In this document: positions 22,704 to 34,989 of the stretch, piece by piece
Numbering within the stretch: position 1 is the first letter of the stretch
Layout of the letters: each line of letters opens with the position of its first letter
Translations under genes and position numbers: made by a program
The notes under the pieces: model-generated
The model's database searches: none
Seen by the model: the letters and a program-made list of their open reading frames with translations, nothing else
Told to the model about the DNA's origin: nothing
Assembly (NCBI GenBank): GCA_028015205.1
Contig: CM051512.1
Location: 11,034,255-11,098,254, forward strand
DNA length: 64,000 nt
Reading direction: 5' to 3'
Source of the DNA: Mytilisepta virgata
Lineage: Eukaryota; Mollusca; Bivalvia; Mytilida; Mytilidae

Positions 22704-24945
22704 CAAGAGGTTCTTCAGGAGGTGAGCCTATACCAGTCATGTGGCTTTTATTAGGCCATTTGCTGCTAAAGAAACCTTGATATTTTACTTTTGACCCCAA
22801 AAAAAAGGACGGATCATTTGAATATGCCTTGCTAACTTTGGTACATTAGCTCCTGATAAAAAGACAAAAAAGTCCTTTTCCAGCTGTTGGTTGATCATAT
22901 GAATATCAAAAGTGGATCATTTGTTGTCATCAATCCTGCAAAGTTTCAAAACATTTCATAATGTAGTTTCAGAGGAGAACGCCAATTTTTTTAAATTGGC
23001 CTATAAAAATCAAAGACGGCCTGTGGCGGCCATGTTGTTCATCCAACCAGAACCAATGGTACATCATTTGTAGAGGTCCTTCCATTCATCATTCATACCA
23101 AGTTTGGTTACAATCTGCCCATTAGTTCCTGAGCAATTGACAAAAATGTCTTTCCCAATATGGTTTCAATGGAAAATTTGAACAACTACAGTTTACGAAC
23201 AATGGACTTGCCTCCTAAAATCAGTAAAGATTACAATGGATATTGAAAGAGGATGGACCTTCTGTAATCAACAGAGATTACATTGGACATGGCTCACTGG
23301 TTTTGCCAAATTCTTCACTGGTTTAAAATAAGATATTTCAATAAATTTTGCCTCAAGATCCTATGTTAAACTATGTTTGGATCTGGCACGATTTTGGATG
23401 GTGGGGTCATCGCATACAATTCTTACAGGACTTTCTGCCAAGTTTTGTTCAAATTGACTTCGTAAATTCAGACAAGAAAAAGATCTTAAAAATAATTTCC
23501 GATAGGATCCAATGTTATTTGGTTCTGGTAGCAATCTTGGACAGCAGGCACTAGGGTAATCAGATATAATTCTGAAAGAGGATCTACCTAAAGACCATTG
23601 TTGTCAAGTTTTGTTCCAATTAGCTTTCCGGTTTCAAACATGAAGCTCCTATAGGGTTGTATGTTAAGCTATGTTCATCTCTGAACAACTGCATATAATT
23701 TGCAATTAATTGTCCCACAACTATGGAATGACAATTGTTCAAATCCTCAGAAAGAATTATGCATACACATCTTTTCACATGGTGCCTTGCAACCGTCACA
23801 TAATTTAAATTACAGGTAAGGAACCAATTTTACAAATATCATATACTGAATTTTATAAAGTTTCAGAAATATACATTCTTATGAACTGCCCATTCTGATT
23901 GAACTGAGAAAATTTTCTATCAGTTTTGCAAATACTGGCCATAAGCTGGGTAATCTCTTGCCTTTGACAAAATCATGACCAAATGATCAAAAGGAGATCA
24001 TTAGTACGACCAGATTACTAACATCTCATAATACTGAGGCTTCAATAGAAGGGAGATAACTCATGATGTATCAAAACCAACTTGAGATACAAAAATTTTG
24101 TTCTTCGTAAATCTGTTGTGCAATCAGAAAATTTAGATAATCTTTATTTAATATTTAATTGAGTATAAATATTATTTAAAACATTTAAAGTATTTTGAAC
24201 TAATGCACATTAACTTTAAAGGCAATATTACACCAAAATCCTTTATAAAAATAAAAATAAAAACTAGAGGCTCACCTGGCATCTATTTGGCCATTATAAA
24301 ACGTAAGCTCTTTTGTATCCACAAGGCTTTAAAAGAAACACATTAAATGTCAAAAGTAATCTTGATATTTGACATTTGACCTAAAAATAGGTGGATCATT
24401 TGCATCTATCTTTCAATATGAGATACTTGCCAACTTGGTTAAAGTCTGCCTATTAGTTCCTGGGCAAACGACAAAAAAGTCTTTTCCCATATATAGATTC
24501 AATGGAAACTTTGAACAGCCTCAGCTGTCATCAAGTGGATTGTTTGTAGAGGGTAGGTTTCAAAACATTTCATATTGTAGTTTCAGAGGAGAAGATTTTT
24601 GAAAATTAAAAATCAAAGATGGCCTCTTGCAGCCGTACTGTTCACTCAATGCTGGATCGTTTGTAGAGGATATTGTTATCATCAAGCCTCCAAAGTTTCA
24701 AAACATTTCAATATGTAGTTTCAGAAGATTTTTGGAAATTCGCCAATAAAAATAGAAGATGGCCTTTGTTGGCCATGTTGTTTATCCAATCGGAACCAAT
24801 GGTGGATCATTTGTAGATGTCCTTCAATACATCATTCCTACCAAGTTTGGTTACAATCTGCCAAGTAGTTTCAGAGGAGAAGATCAAAATGTGAAAAATT
24901 AACAGACAACAGCCTATATCCCAGGTGAGCGAAAAATAAATGTAT
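22704..24945 (+). repeat. Composite of two family I repeats
   Basis: One copy opens at about 22704 (CAAGAGGTTCTTCAGGAGGT). A second opens at about 24263 (AACTAGAGGCTCACCTGGCA) and closes at about 24935 (CCAGGTGAGCGAAAAA). Both carry GGCCATGTTGTT...CCAATC, GGATCATTTGTAGA and ACCAAGTTTGGTTACAATCT. 23170-24250 between them is more diverged, with no gene seen. Confidence 0.7.
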
Positions 24946-25026
24946 TCTCTAAAAAAATAGTTACTACTAAATCCCTATTAAAGTTTTGGAAACAAAAAAA
25001 AAATCCTTAAAAGTTTTTGAAGCAAA

Positions 25027-25885
25027 TTAATTTTGAAAATGATAAATATAAAAATCTTTTAACGAACAAAACAAAAACAAAAATATTAACCACTGCAAAA
25101 AAAGGCATGGGAGCCAATCTGGAAAAGGAACAATTCTTTCTGCCACAGGGGTTGCCACCTCATCTTCAATGACAGCCCCATACCCTACAATTTCCCATGG
25201 AGATGTTGCTCCATGGTCCTGTTCCCCTGAAACAATCACCTCCACAGTTGTGTTAAATAAGTCAACACTCGTTTCTATCATCTCATCTGAGTCGGACAAA
25301 ACAAGTGTGATATCCCTAAATAACGCCATCCGTGGTGATGGTGTCACAGAAGTGCAGGCCTGTTCCCCTGAAACAATCACCTCCACAGTTGTGTTAAATA
25401 AGTCAACACTCGTCTCTATCATCTCATCTGAGTCGGACAAAACAAGTGTGGCATCCCTAAATAACACTTCCTGTGGTGATGGTGCTTCAGAAGCTGCAGG
25501 CGTGGACTCTGCCAAAGGATAAGATGGCAAATCCTCAGAAACTGAAAAACTGGCCATCAAATCCTCTGGCAGACGCCCAATGGTCACCTCCAGTGTAACA
25601 TTCTCTTTAGACTCTTCTTCCATATCAGAAACTTCTGATGCAGGAGAGAAGACTAATGAGAAAGTTAACTCACCAGAAGTTTCTATTGAGACTTCAGGAG
25701 CCTCTCTAGCCACTTCTGGAGAAGGAGGGGGTGCGGGAATGTCAGGAACAGGTTCCAGACCTCGGACTCGTCTGGACCACCGCACAGGTTCAGACATAGG
25801 TCTTGGAGCAACATAACCATAGGGCTTACCAACCCTGTTCAGCATTCTGTTCTTCTCGTTGTCAACATAGACTCGTGGTTTCTTC
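25027..25885 (-). CDS. Coding exon (probably terminal) of an unknown acidic, Ser/Pro-rich protein with a 47-codon duplication
   Basis: An acceptor (TTTTTTTTGTTTTCAG) ends at 25886 and is followed by an open frame of about 285 codons to TAA at 25027-25029. The frame begins basic (KKPRVYVDNEKNR, EPVRWSRRVRGLE). It then becomes Pro- and Glu-rich and contains two near-identical 47-codon units (141 nt, about 25211-25492) with the motif TLVLSDSDEMIETSV. This looks like a SUMO-interaction or CK2-type acidic motif (inference). The last 30 residues are hydrophobic (LPCLFLQWLIFLFLFCSL), like a membrane tail, although an undetected donor at about 25095 could remove them. Codon composition is clearly different from the repeat DNA around it. 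The family is not recognised; the C-terminal end of a retroelement polyprotein is one alternative. Confidence 0.55.
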
Positions 25886-26093
25886 CTGAAAACAAAAAAA
25901 ATTATCTTTAATTTCAACTCTAAATGGGATATTTTGGCATGTTGCAAATGTACCAAAATTAAAGCTAAATAATCCCTACACCAAAATATCTGACTATATT
26001 ACAACCTTAGTTTTAATGCATTATCTAATTACATTAAGTAGAGACTCCTTAGGGCCTCAATTGCTGAAATGAATTTATCATTTAATCATAATA

Positions 26094-27312
26094 AATAGAG
26101 GCTCGTCTTGCTCATCTGGACTTTATCATTGTAAGTTAAAATTTGGTATTATTGGACAAATATAAAATATCAACACCTTGGGAAAGGGGGTGGGGGCTAC
26201 TCCCAAACATTCCAACAGTATTATAGTGTGGCAGTAAAGGGTGGAGTTTTAACGAAGTTGCTGTCTAGAACATAGTCATAATTTCTCGCACAACTTTACC
26301 CTTAAAATCATGGCAGGATTATTTGATATAAAACTTGATGCACAAGATGTGCAGATTTTGACGAGTTACGACTCATCAGTTGTGCTCAGGGTCTAAAATT
26401 TTGAAAAACTAAAACAACTAGAACTGTCACTAACTATACCCCATGCTGCTGTTAATTTACCAAAAAACAACAGATATCAAATCTGTGTTATAAAATTTTG
26501 AGGCCCTATTTAACAAAGCTATGAGGAGGTAATTGATCAATAAAATTCTTATTATGTGCATATCTAATAAAAGACTAAAGTAATGGACTAGAACAGAATT
26601 TCTAAGTCTGAAAGAGTATAATTATGGGAAAAAGTATTGGACCAGGACATACTTCTCATGCGCACATCTACGTACTAGGATCTTACAGTATTATTAACCT
26701 CTGATAAGGCATGTTTGAGAAACTGTGGGTACAAAAAACAAGAGGCTCCCAAGAGCCTGAATCGCTCACCTATCTTTTGTGTACCAGTAGATCTTGCATT
26801 TTGCTATTTAATGTATACCGTCACAATTTTCTCCTTAGTATTGACCTGTACAGCTAAAATATAGAATCCTGAACCTAATAGATATGGTTGCTAGGAACTT
26901 TTTCATCAGTTGCTATGGACTTTTTCAATGGCATTAACTCTTGACCTTCAATTTTGACTTGAACAGGTAAATTGTACGGTCCTGAACCGAAATATATATG
27001 GTTGCTAGGGACTTTTTCATCTGTTGCTATGGACTTTTTCAATGGCATTGACTCTTGATCTTTCTTCTTAACTTGTATAGGTAAATTATAAAGTCCTTCA
27101 CCTAAATTTATATGGTTGCTACGGACTTTTTCATCGGTTGCTATGGACTTTTTCAATGGCATTGACTCTTGACCTTCCATTTTAACTTGAACAGGTAAAT
27201 TGTAGGGTCCTGAATCCAAATAAATATGGTTGCAAGGGACTTTTTCATCGGTTGCTATGGAATTTTTCAATGACCTTGACCCTTGACTTTCCATTTTACT
27301 TGTAGTTACCAT
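26094..27312 (+). repeat. Family I repeats with a 114-bp tandem array
   Basis: 5' hairpins occur at about 26098 (AGAGGCTCGTC) and 26738 (CAAGAGGCTCCCAAGAGCCT, then GAATCGCTCACCT). From 26880 a 114-bp unit (GGTTGCTAGGGACTTTTTC ... GGCATTGACTCTTGACC) repeats almost four times, with marks at 26887, 27001, 27115 and 27229. Since 114 is 38 codons, the minus strand stays open for 145 codons. I treat that as a repeat shadow. Confidence 0.75.
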
Positions 27313-27661
27313 TTAATTTATTTCAAGTAACCCCCTACACATCTGTGACAATGTCAGACCATTATTTTCTGTTTACATGTAAATAATCTTTCAAGGGCAA
27401 AAACTCCTATAAGGGGTTAATTGATGATTTTGGTCATGTTGACTTATTTGTAGATCTTACTTTGCTGAACATCCCATAGGGTCCTATGTTAAACTAAGTA
27501 TGACTGTGTTGGCCATCTTGACTTGACGGTCATGGTCATCAGACATAATTCTGAAAGAAAACAATCTAAGGACCATTACTGACAAGTCATGTTCAGACTG
27601 GTCAAGTGGTTTCATATAAGAATATTTTAATATGAATTTTTCCATTGGGTTCTATGTTAAA

Positions 27662-28065
27662 AATAACAATCCAAAGATACTAATATTAGATACAGTAAAT
27701 TTATACTATGCTGTATTCGACGCATTTCAAGGAGTTACCTCTCATCAGCAGCATTAAAACCGAAACATTTGGAAGACCAAAAACCAAACTTATATTAAAC
27801 AAGAAGTACTCAACCAAAAATACCGAAATAGGAAGCCAAATTTCAGCTAAGGAGATCTACCATGTGCAATACAAGGAATGAACCCTTAGTATTTCTCTTA
27901 TTTTTGAATTTTGCTAAATACTGGTAATTTCTGTAACAAATCAAAATGAATAATCATGTCAGACAAGTCTGACGACTGGGTTGGCGAATACCCTTGGGGA
28001 CCTAGGGTCCACCAGCAGAGGCATCATCCCAGGAGTTTCAAAATAACAATCCAAAGATACTACTA
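27662..28065. repeat. Repeat R4, unit plus linker plus truncated second unit
   Basis: It has the same order as at 1047-1655: a full unit from 27662, the GTCAGACAAGTCTGAC linker, then the start of a second unit at 28042 broken after about 25 bp. The step is 380 bp against 378 bp in the other copy. It is inserted in a family I repeat, whose text (GTCCTATGTTAA ... GTGACCTACGTTAAAC) resumes on the far side. Confidence 0.8.
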
Positions 28066-29020
28066 TTAGTTCCAATAGGTCAAGTGGTTACATACAAAAA
28101 GATTTTTCAATGAATTTTCCCATAGTGACCTACGTTAAACAAAGTTCGGCTGTGCCGGCCATCTTGGTTTACAGTCCAGGTCATTGGACGCATTTCTGAT
28201 AGGGAACCTCCTAAGTACCACTGTTGCGAAGTCTAAAATTCACATTGTCCAAAAATTGGAGCGCCAAAATCCAAAAAACTAAAGATAAATTTGGTATGGC
28301 CTTATACTATTTCAAAAGTGGAGAACTGGAAAATCTTCAACTCATTTTTATAGTTTGTTGTCTACCCTCGCTCTGCTGCGTTCCACTTGGGAAAGATTTG
28401 TAATTTAACAAGCTCCCAAGAGCTTAAAATTGACTTGTACAGCTTAATTATAGAATCCTGAACCCAAATATATATGGTTGCTTGAGCTTTTTCACCTGTT
28501 GCTATGGATAGTTTCAATGGCATTGACTCTTGACCTTTCTTTTTGACTTGTACAGGTAAATTATAGGGTTCTGAATCTAAATTGTGCCAGGGCTTTTTGA
28601 ATGACCTTGACTCTTGACCCTCCATTTTACTTGTACAGCTACCATATAATTTATTTCAAGATATGGTCTTAACATCTATGACAATGTCGACAGACCATTA
28701 TTTTTACTGATAATTACTAATCTTTCAAGGGCAAAATCTCCTTTAAGGGGTCAATTGACAGTTTTGGTCATGTTGACTTGTTTGCTGTTAACGGTCTCTC
28801 TTTATCTAATAATTTTCAAGTGAATAACCTAACACTGCAAAATTTCCTTAAAATGTACAATTCAGGGGCAAAAAAACCAACAAAGGGTTGACTGATTTGT
28901 CTTAAAATTTCATGGCTGGTAGATCTTGACCTGATGAAACTTTTTACCAATGTCAGTTTTGCTCTAAATGCTTCAGTTTTTGAAATATAAGACAACAAGA
29001 GTTTTTGAAATATAAGACAA
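28066..29020 (+). repeat. Family I repeat remnants
   Basis: GTCAAGTGGTTACATACAAA, GGCCATCTTGGTTTACAGTC and one and a half diverged 114-bp units (28480-28630) are recognisable. No gene is seen in this stretch. Confidence 0.6.
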
Positions 29021-29024
29021 CAAG

Positions 29025-29940
29025 AGTGGACACACTACATTTCTCGCCTGGTATGCACATGGACACAGAATAATGATTATCTAATACCCGACTTTTGCAA
29101 GTCAAAGGAAAATGCATAAAAAGAAATTGAGGTCATGGTCAAAAGGCAGGTGTCATACTGACATGTATCCCCTAAGAACTATCTATTGACAAAATATGGT
29201 GGGACTAGGTATTAAAGTTGCTGAGAAATGGACCTAATCTCGAAAATGTGACAAAGGTCCCTCAAGCATGCAATTGAGGTCAAAGTCCAGAGACTGGGGT
29301 CAGACTTGCATGTATACCCATTAAGAACTATCTATAGACCAAACACGGATGGGTCTAGATATTAGTTGCTGAAAAAGGACTTAATCAAGAAATTTTGATG
29401 AAAGTCACTCAACCATTAAATTGAGGTCAAGGTCCAGAGACAAGTGTCAGATTGGCATGTACCCACCAAGAACTATCTGTAGACTAAATATGGTTGGCCT
29501 AGGTATTACAGTTTCTGAGGAATGGACTTAATCACGAAAAAGTGACAAAGTCACTCAAACATGAAACTGAGGTCAAGGTCCCAAGCTAGGTGTCAGACTG
29601 CAGCTGACATGTACCCAGCAAGAACTATCTATTGACCAAATATGGTGGGTCTAGTTATTCTAGTTTGTGAGTAATGGACTTAACCACGGAAATGTGATGC
29701 AGATTTTAAATTCACATTTATGATTTAGTCAGTGAACCCTGAAAATGAGGTCAGGGTCACAAGGCAAGTATACTGCAGCAAATCTTATACAATAAGCTAC
29801 CTTGTGGACCATGAATCTTAATTGTAGGTATTACATGTTCAAAGTTATTAAAGTTTTTTAAAAAGTATACGCCGCCACCAAGGCCAGAAAGTAATACCTA
29901 TATCTCGCCTCCGCGACTTTTTGTCGCAGGCGGGACAAAA
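29025..29940 (+). repeat. Family II repeat, complete copy
   Basis: It runs from GTGGACACACTACATTTCTC to the terminal hairpin (CGCCTCCGCGAC - TTTTT - GTCGCAGGCG) and GGACAAAA. It contains about four 142-bp units marked by GAGGTCAAGGTC and CTATCTATTGACC. It is the best uninterrupted family II copy in the window and defines its length at about 0.92 kb. Confidence 0.82.
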
Positions 29941-30096
29941 ATGATTTTGGCCACAAACAATACAGGAGGTGCAAGATGTCATTATATGATAGTCTGAGAA
30001 AGTTTCGTTAAATTATAGCATGCGGTTTAGGATGGATACAATATGAGGAAAAAAAATGTGTTTTCGGTTACGGCCGGTAGGTTGGTTTTTTTCCCA

Positions 30097-30207
30097 GAAT
30101 ATCAGAAAATTTATTTCGTATTGTGTTGTAGTAAAATATCAGAAAATTTATTTCGTATTGTGCTGTTGTAAAATATCAGAAAATTTATTTCGTATTGTAT
30201 TGTAGTA
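30097..30207. repeat. Short tandem repeat, about 39-bp unit, three copies
   Basis: AATATCAGAAAATTTATTTC followed by GTATTGTGTTGTAGTA is repeated three times in tandem with few differences. Confidence 0.8.
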
Positions 30208-30359
30208 TCATTAATTATCCATGTATTATGTTGTCTGATAGCTGACCAATACTATATTGTAACAGTACTCCAGCTTGAAAATGAAAATGGAAGGGTGCTG
30301 GTAAAGGGCACTTAGCAAGATATCCATTTTTAATTGCACTTCATCGCGATAACCATTCT

Positions 30360-30690
30360 TAAGGGTAACTAGAGGCTCAGAGTGCTGGGCCTGTATCGCT
30401 CACTTGGCAGAAATAAGAATTGTCCAAGGCAGCCATGCTTATCGTCCAATCAGGATGAAAAAAATAATTTCATAAAAGACTTTCCATAGAACTTAGCCAA
30501 GTTCTAAACTTGATTTTAATCAACTAATGAGAAACAAGAATTGCCCATGACGGCCATGTGTGTTGCCCGATTAGGACGAAATGAGGAAACTTTGTAAAGA
30601 ACGGTGTTACTAAAAGGCGGAAATGGAACGGAAACGGAACGGAAACGCAAACGGAATACGGAAACGGGAACGGAAAAATTGCATTATTTC
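30360..30690 (+). repeat. Family I 5' fragment followed by an (ACGGAA)n microsatellite
   Basis: The 5' hairpin region (AACTAGAGGCTCAGAG ... TGTATCGCTCACTTGG) lies at about 30369-30407, followed by GCCATGCTTATCGTCCAATC. From about 30619 a degenerate (CGGAAA)n run extends for about 60 bp. Confidence 0.7.
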
Positions 30691-31597
30691 CATAAAAAAA
30701 GTGCAACCTTCAGTTGTTCTTCAATTGTATTATAAAAAAATAAGGCCACCTAGTTATATATCAAAAACAGTCGATGTTAACAAACAACAGTCGGACAGTG
30801 AGTCGATGTTAACGAACATCATCGTCGGACAGGAGAATTAATCAAAGTGCATAGCACTGGTAGGGTTAGGTTGCTAGCATTTGACTTTTATTTGTACAAA
30901 CATTGCTGATGATTATTTCAATGCTTTTTGTTTGTACAATGTATTGCAAAATAGGGTATGGTATTGAATTCTTTTTATTAACAGTATTATTTACAAGGAA
31001 ATATATCAATTATGAAAGTTAACGAGCTCTGCGGAAAAAGTGTCTTTTATATAATAATGTTCCTGTGGGTAGGTGACTGATTTTTTTTTTAAATTGACAG
31101 CATATGTATTGCTTTGGTTTCAAAATATACAGTGATTTTTTAAAACGTATATTTTCGCAACACAGTGTATCTGAGCTGAAGGTTCTACTACTCAACTTTA
31201 CTGCGCATGTCTGTACATAAATATGCACTAATCAATCAAAGAAAGCACGAGTCGGCTAACGTTTCTTGAATTATCACTCTAAATTGAATTTTTTTAAAAA
31301 GTCAAACGCATAATAATGATTTGATGAATTAAAATAAACAGAAATCAAAGGTCTTCAAGTTATTAAGGTTATATAAAAAGACAAAGTTTGGACAATTGTA
31401 GTGTAACAGTGTATTCGTTCCACCAGTGTATTCTTTCCAGAGGACAAGTTACACTAGTGTATTATTTCCAGAGAAATTATTGCACTAGGTTACTTTTTCC
31501 ATGCTTAGTGTAAATTATCCTTTGTTTAGTTGTGTATCCAAAACACTCTTAAAAAGGATTTTTTAGGGTAACTATTAAATAAATGGGGCATGGTTTT

Positions 31598-31651
31598 TTG
31601 TTTTTGTTTTTGTTTTTGTTTTTTTTTTTTTTGGGGGGGGGGGGGGGGGGG
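31598..31651. repeat. GTTTTT repeat, poly(T) and poly(G) run
   Basis: Several GTTTTT units lead into about 14 T and then about 19 G. Long homopolymers like this are prone to assembly and sequencing error. Confidence 0.85.
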
Positions 31652-32638
31652 AAATATCAAAGCCAGCATTTAGAAATAAATTGTCATGTGGAAATTATAT
31701 CCTAGTGTAATTTATCCTGGAAAAAAATTACCTAGTGCAATTATTCTTCATTGAAATGTTTGGTTGTACGATTTGTCGTTCAAGTAATTCAAAATCGCCT
31801 GATATTCCTCTGCTCCATATTTAATAATACATGCATTATAATATTAGCATAAATTGACAAAATGTCATTTAATATGTAATCGGAAGTTCGGGATTTACCG
31901 TAATGTGAAGATATTTTAAAGTAGATTTCGACTATTTAAACCTTATACATGTATGTATATAGCTAACTTATCAGGCTTCTAAAAGAAAAGAAAACTTTAT
32001 TAAACGGATATAATTTATAAAGGCAATTTCTACAAATCCATCAAATCATCAAAAGTTGTATAAACGTAATTTTAAATTATTATTTATCCATGCATAATTC
32101 TATATGGAACAATCTTATTAACAATAACAATCCTATATTAAAAGACTGTAAAAAACTTTGCAGGAGGTAAAGAAATCTTGACAAGCCAAATGTTTATACA
32201 AAATACTCTTTATGATATAAAAAGGTTACATTCAATTTATGAAAATACAAGGATTACGCCAAATTAGCATAAGCCAATTTAAAACTTTAAACAATGAATA
32301 CATTTTTAAAACTTCATATAAAATTTGAGGAAAAAGTAAATAAATAAACTTTGAAATAAAGAATTAAATTTTAATTTAATTCAAGAACGATAACCCTACC
32401 TAGAAATAAAACGCATGGGTGACAACAATAGGAAACCCAGATTCGTGTTTATAAATACCTGTGATAATTAAAATAAACAAAACTTGACTGTCTGTTAGTT
32501 CTGTTTCGCACTATTTACGGAAAGACAACACTAGTGTAAAATTACTCATCGGAAAATCTACACGCCGGAATGATAGTACGCTTACAGCAGAAGGGGGTCA
32601 TTTCTATTTACACTACATTGCGCATGTGCAGGTAGATC

Positions 32639-33065
32639 AGAACGTAAACATTCAAGCTTTCAATTAAAATAAACCCATTATACCTTCGATAATACAGTTT
32701 TCTAAATTAATGATAAACACAGTGTTTTTCAATCTTAATGTGCAAGTTGTCGGAATTTCAAATAACCTGTATGCAATTCTATCACTGACCAACAGGTTTG
32801 ACAAAATGAAGTCACGATGATCAGGTCAAAAGGTTAATCAAATACACAAAAAGAACGTAAACATTCAAGCTTTCAATTAAAATAAACCCATTATACCTTC
32901 GATAATACCGTTTTCTAAATTAATGATAAACACAGTGTTTTTCAATCTTAATGTGCAAGTTGTCGGCATTTCAAATAACCTGTATGCAATTCTATCACTG
33001 ACCAACAGGTTTGACAAAATGAAGTCACGATGATCAGGTCAAAAGGTTAATCAAATACACAAAAT
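32639..33065. repeat. 213-bp tandem duplication
   Basis: The block starting AGAACGTAAACATTCAAGCT at 32639 is repeated at 32852, ending ...GGTTAATCAAATACACAAAA. Only two substitutions are seen (ACAG/ACCG and GGAATT/GGCATT), so it is recent or homogenised. No gene is seen in 31652-33850 otherwise; a donor-like AAAG|GTAAGT stands on the minus strand at about 33155. Confidence 0.9.
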
Positions 33066-33694
33066 ACCATCAGAATTACAAGAAGAATAAGCAAATAATG
33101 TGCAAAATATGTTCTGTATAAGTTAACAATCACGTTCACAACAAAAATGGAACTTACCTTTGAAATCTTTTGAAAATAAACCTGATTGTAATCCTTCCCA
33201 AAATATCCGTGCAAATGTAAACATTCAAAATCCTTACGCCGATAGCATTGTACACTTTAAAAGGTGCGAATACTTTACACGGCTTTCAAAACAAAAAGGA
33301 AATCGTCAATAAAACACACATCTTTTATTAAATAACTGGACAATTACACTTCTCGGTGTGTTTCAGTTACATTTCTATTAAAAAACAACTGCACCAGCAA
33401 CAACAAATATTAGGACTATTTTACCGCGGAATGTTTATTTTCTTATATGATATTCCAATATAAACATAGTCGTAATTCGAAAAATATGGAGGTTGCTTTG
33501 CGCATGTGTCATCTCAAAATCGAGATAAAAAGCTGCTTAACTAGCCTTGCTTAAGCTTCAATCCTAGATAAGCTTGCGTATTTACTCATAAAAACATAGT
33601 TTCAAAAACTTCTGGTCCAACTTTTTTCACAAAACACCAGATTTCCAAAGTTTCCTTCATTGTCTAACCAAACGACCGACGGCATAAGGGTTTT

Positions 33695-33709
33695 GGTTGC
33701 TTAGCAACC
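33695..33709. promoter_or_regulatory. RFX/X-box-like palindrome
   Basis: GGTTGCTTAGCAACC is a near-perfect inverted repeat of the half-site GGTTGC, similar to the X-box bound by RFX factors. It lies in a relatively GC-rich stretch. No gene start is proven beside it. Confidence 0.3.
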
Positions 33710-33857
33710 TAACCCTAAAAATGACCATTTAAGATTATTTATCAACGAATTTCAAGCAAGGAAGAAATATAAAAAAAGTGAGGACGATAGAAAAATAAGG
33801 GATTTGGGGAGAATTTACCGACTGCATATAGAATATTAGTACATAGCCCGGAAGTGT

Positions 33858-34091
33858 GGGGCTATAACCCCCCTCCCCCCTTGAATCTGGAATACGCTAT
33901 AAATTTACAGCTTGAATCCAGCGTACGTTTTAAATTGCAGTTTGAAAACCGTTATTTTGTGCAAATATTCCAAAATTTGCATCTGCGTACGGTATACTGC
34001 ATGTGTTGCGTACCGCATACCATGTCTGCGTACGAAATACGCTCTAAAAAGGCCCCCGAATCCTCCGTACTAAAAGAGGGGTTATAGCCTC
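33858..34091. mobile_element. MITE-like element, 234 bp, with 6-bp target duplication
   Basis: The ends GGGGCTATAACC and GGTTATAGCCTC are inverted copies, and AAGTGT stands directly outside both (33852-33857 and 34092-34097). The 77-codon frame lies almost exactly inside the element and is a shadow. Superfamily not assigned. Confidence 0.65.
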
Positions 34092-34552
34092 AAGTGTCAG
34101 TCACTTGGCTTTATTTTCACTTTCGATTGCTACTTTTTGTGCACTATGTTTGCAAAAACTGCTGAATTGCTGAAAATACAATTAGCCCCATTTAAAAGTG
34201 AATGGCTGAAACTATAAAACTTCGACTATTGATTGGTAAAATATTTGCAACTGCAGATGTGCAATTTGCTTCCTTAGTTTACCTACATTTTTCGTATCCG
34301 CACGTGTTCAAACTAAGCGTGTTAAAATTCCACACGTCTTCAAAATGGAATAAAGGTTGTTTGGCGTGAAGTAATCAGTAAACAATGATACTCTTTCGAG
34401 ATAAAACATCACATGAAACTAGAATGCAAGAGGGCGACATCTGCAGTGTTATGAGAAATTAATATATTCGCCACTTGTCTTATATATATGTTTTAAAGTA
34501 CACGTAAAACCATGTGGTTGTATGGCACATCGTTTTTATATTTATTCAAATT

Positions 34553-34905
34553 CCAAGATATCTTATTTATTTAACAAGATATCTTATTAAGTATTAAGAT
34601 ATCTTTAATTTTTATAAGATATCTTATTTAATTTGAAAGTAAATAAGATATCTCTATAAGTTAATAAGATATCTCTATAAGTTAATAAGATATCTCTGTA
34701 AGTTAATAAGATATCTCTATTAGTTAATAAGATATCTCTATATGTTTATAAGATATCTCTATTAGTTTATAAGATATCTCTATTAGTTTATAAGATATAT
34801 CTATTTGTTTATAAGATATCTCTATTAATTTATAAGATATCTCTATTAATTTATAAGATATCTCAATTAGTTTATAAAATATCTTATTTAACAAAATAAG
34901 ATATC
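34553..34905. repeat. 21-bp minisatellite of EcoRV palindromes
   Basis: Units such as ATAAGATATCTCTATTAGTT repeat about 15 times in the core (34640-34870), with looser AAGATATCTTA copies before and after. Every unit contains the palindrome AGATATCT. The minus-strand YKLIEIS repeat frame is a shadow. Confidence 0.9.
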
Positions 34906-34989
34906 TCGAAATTGAATAAATATAACAACGGCGTGCCATATGGTTGAGTGTAACTAGGGACTGAAATAAAACCACCTCATCTGAAATCA

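Noticed and set aside
25169..25816. Plus-strand frames opposite the 25-kb exon
   Set aside because: They are antisense shadows of the minus-strand exon, which has the acceptor site and coding-like composition.
26875..27312. 145-codon minus-strand repeat protein
   Set aside because: Generated by a 114-bp tandem array inside a dispersed repeat; noted as a finding but not as a gene.
33854..34087. 77-codon plus-strand frame
   Set aside because: Coincides almost exactly with the MITE at 33858-34091.
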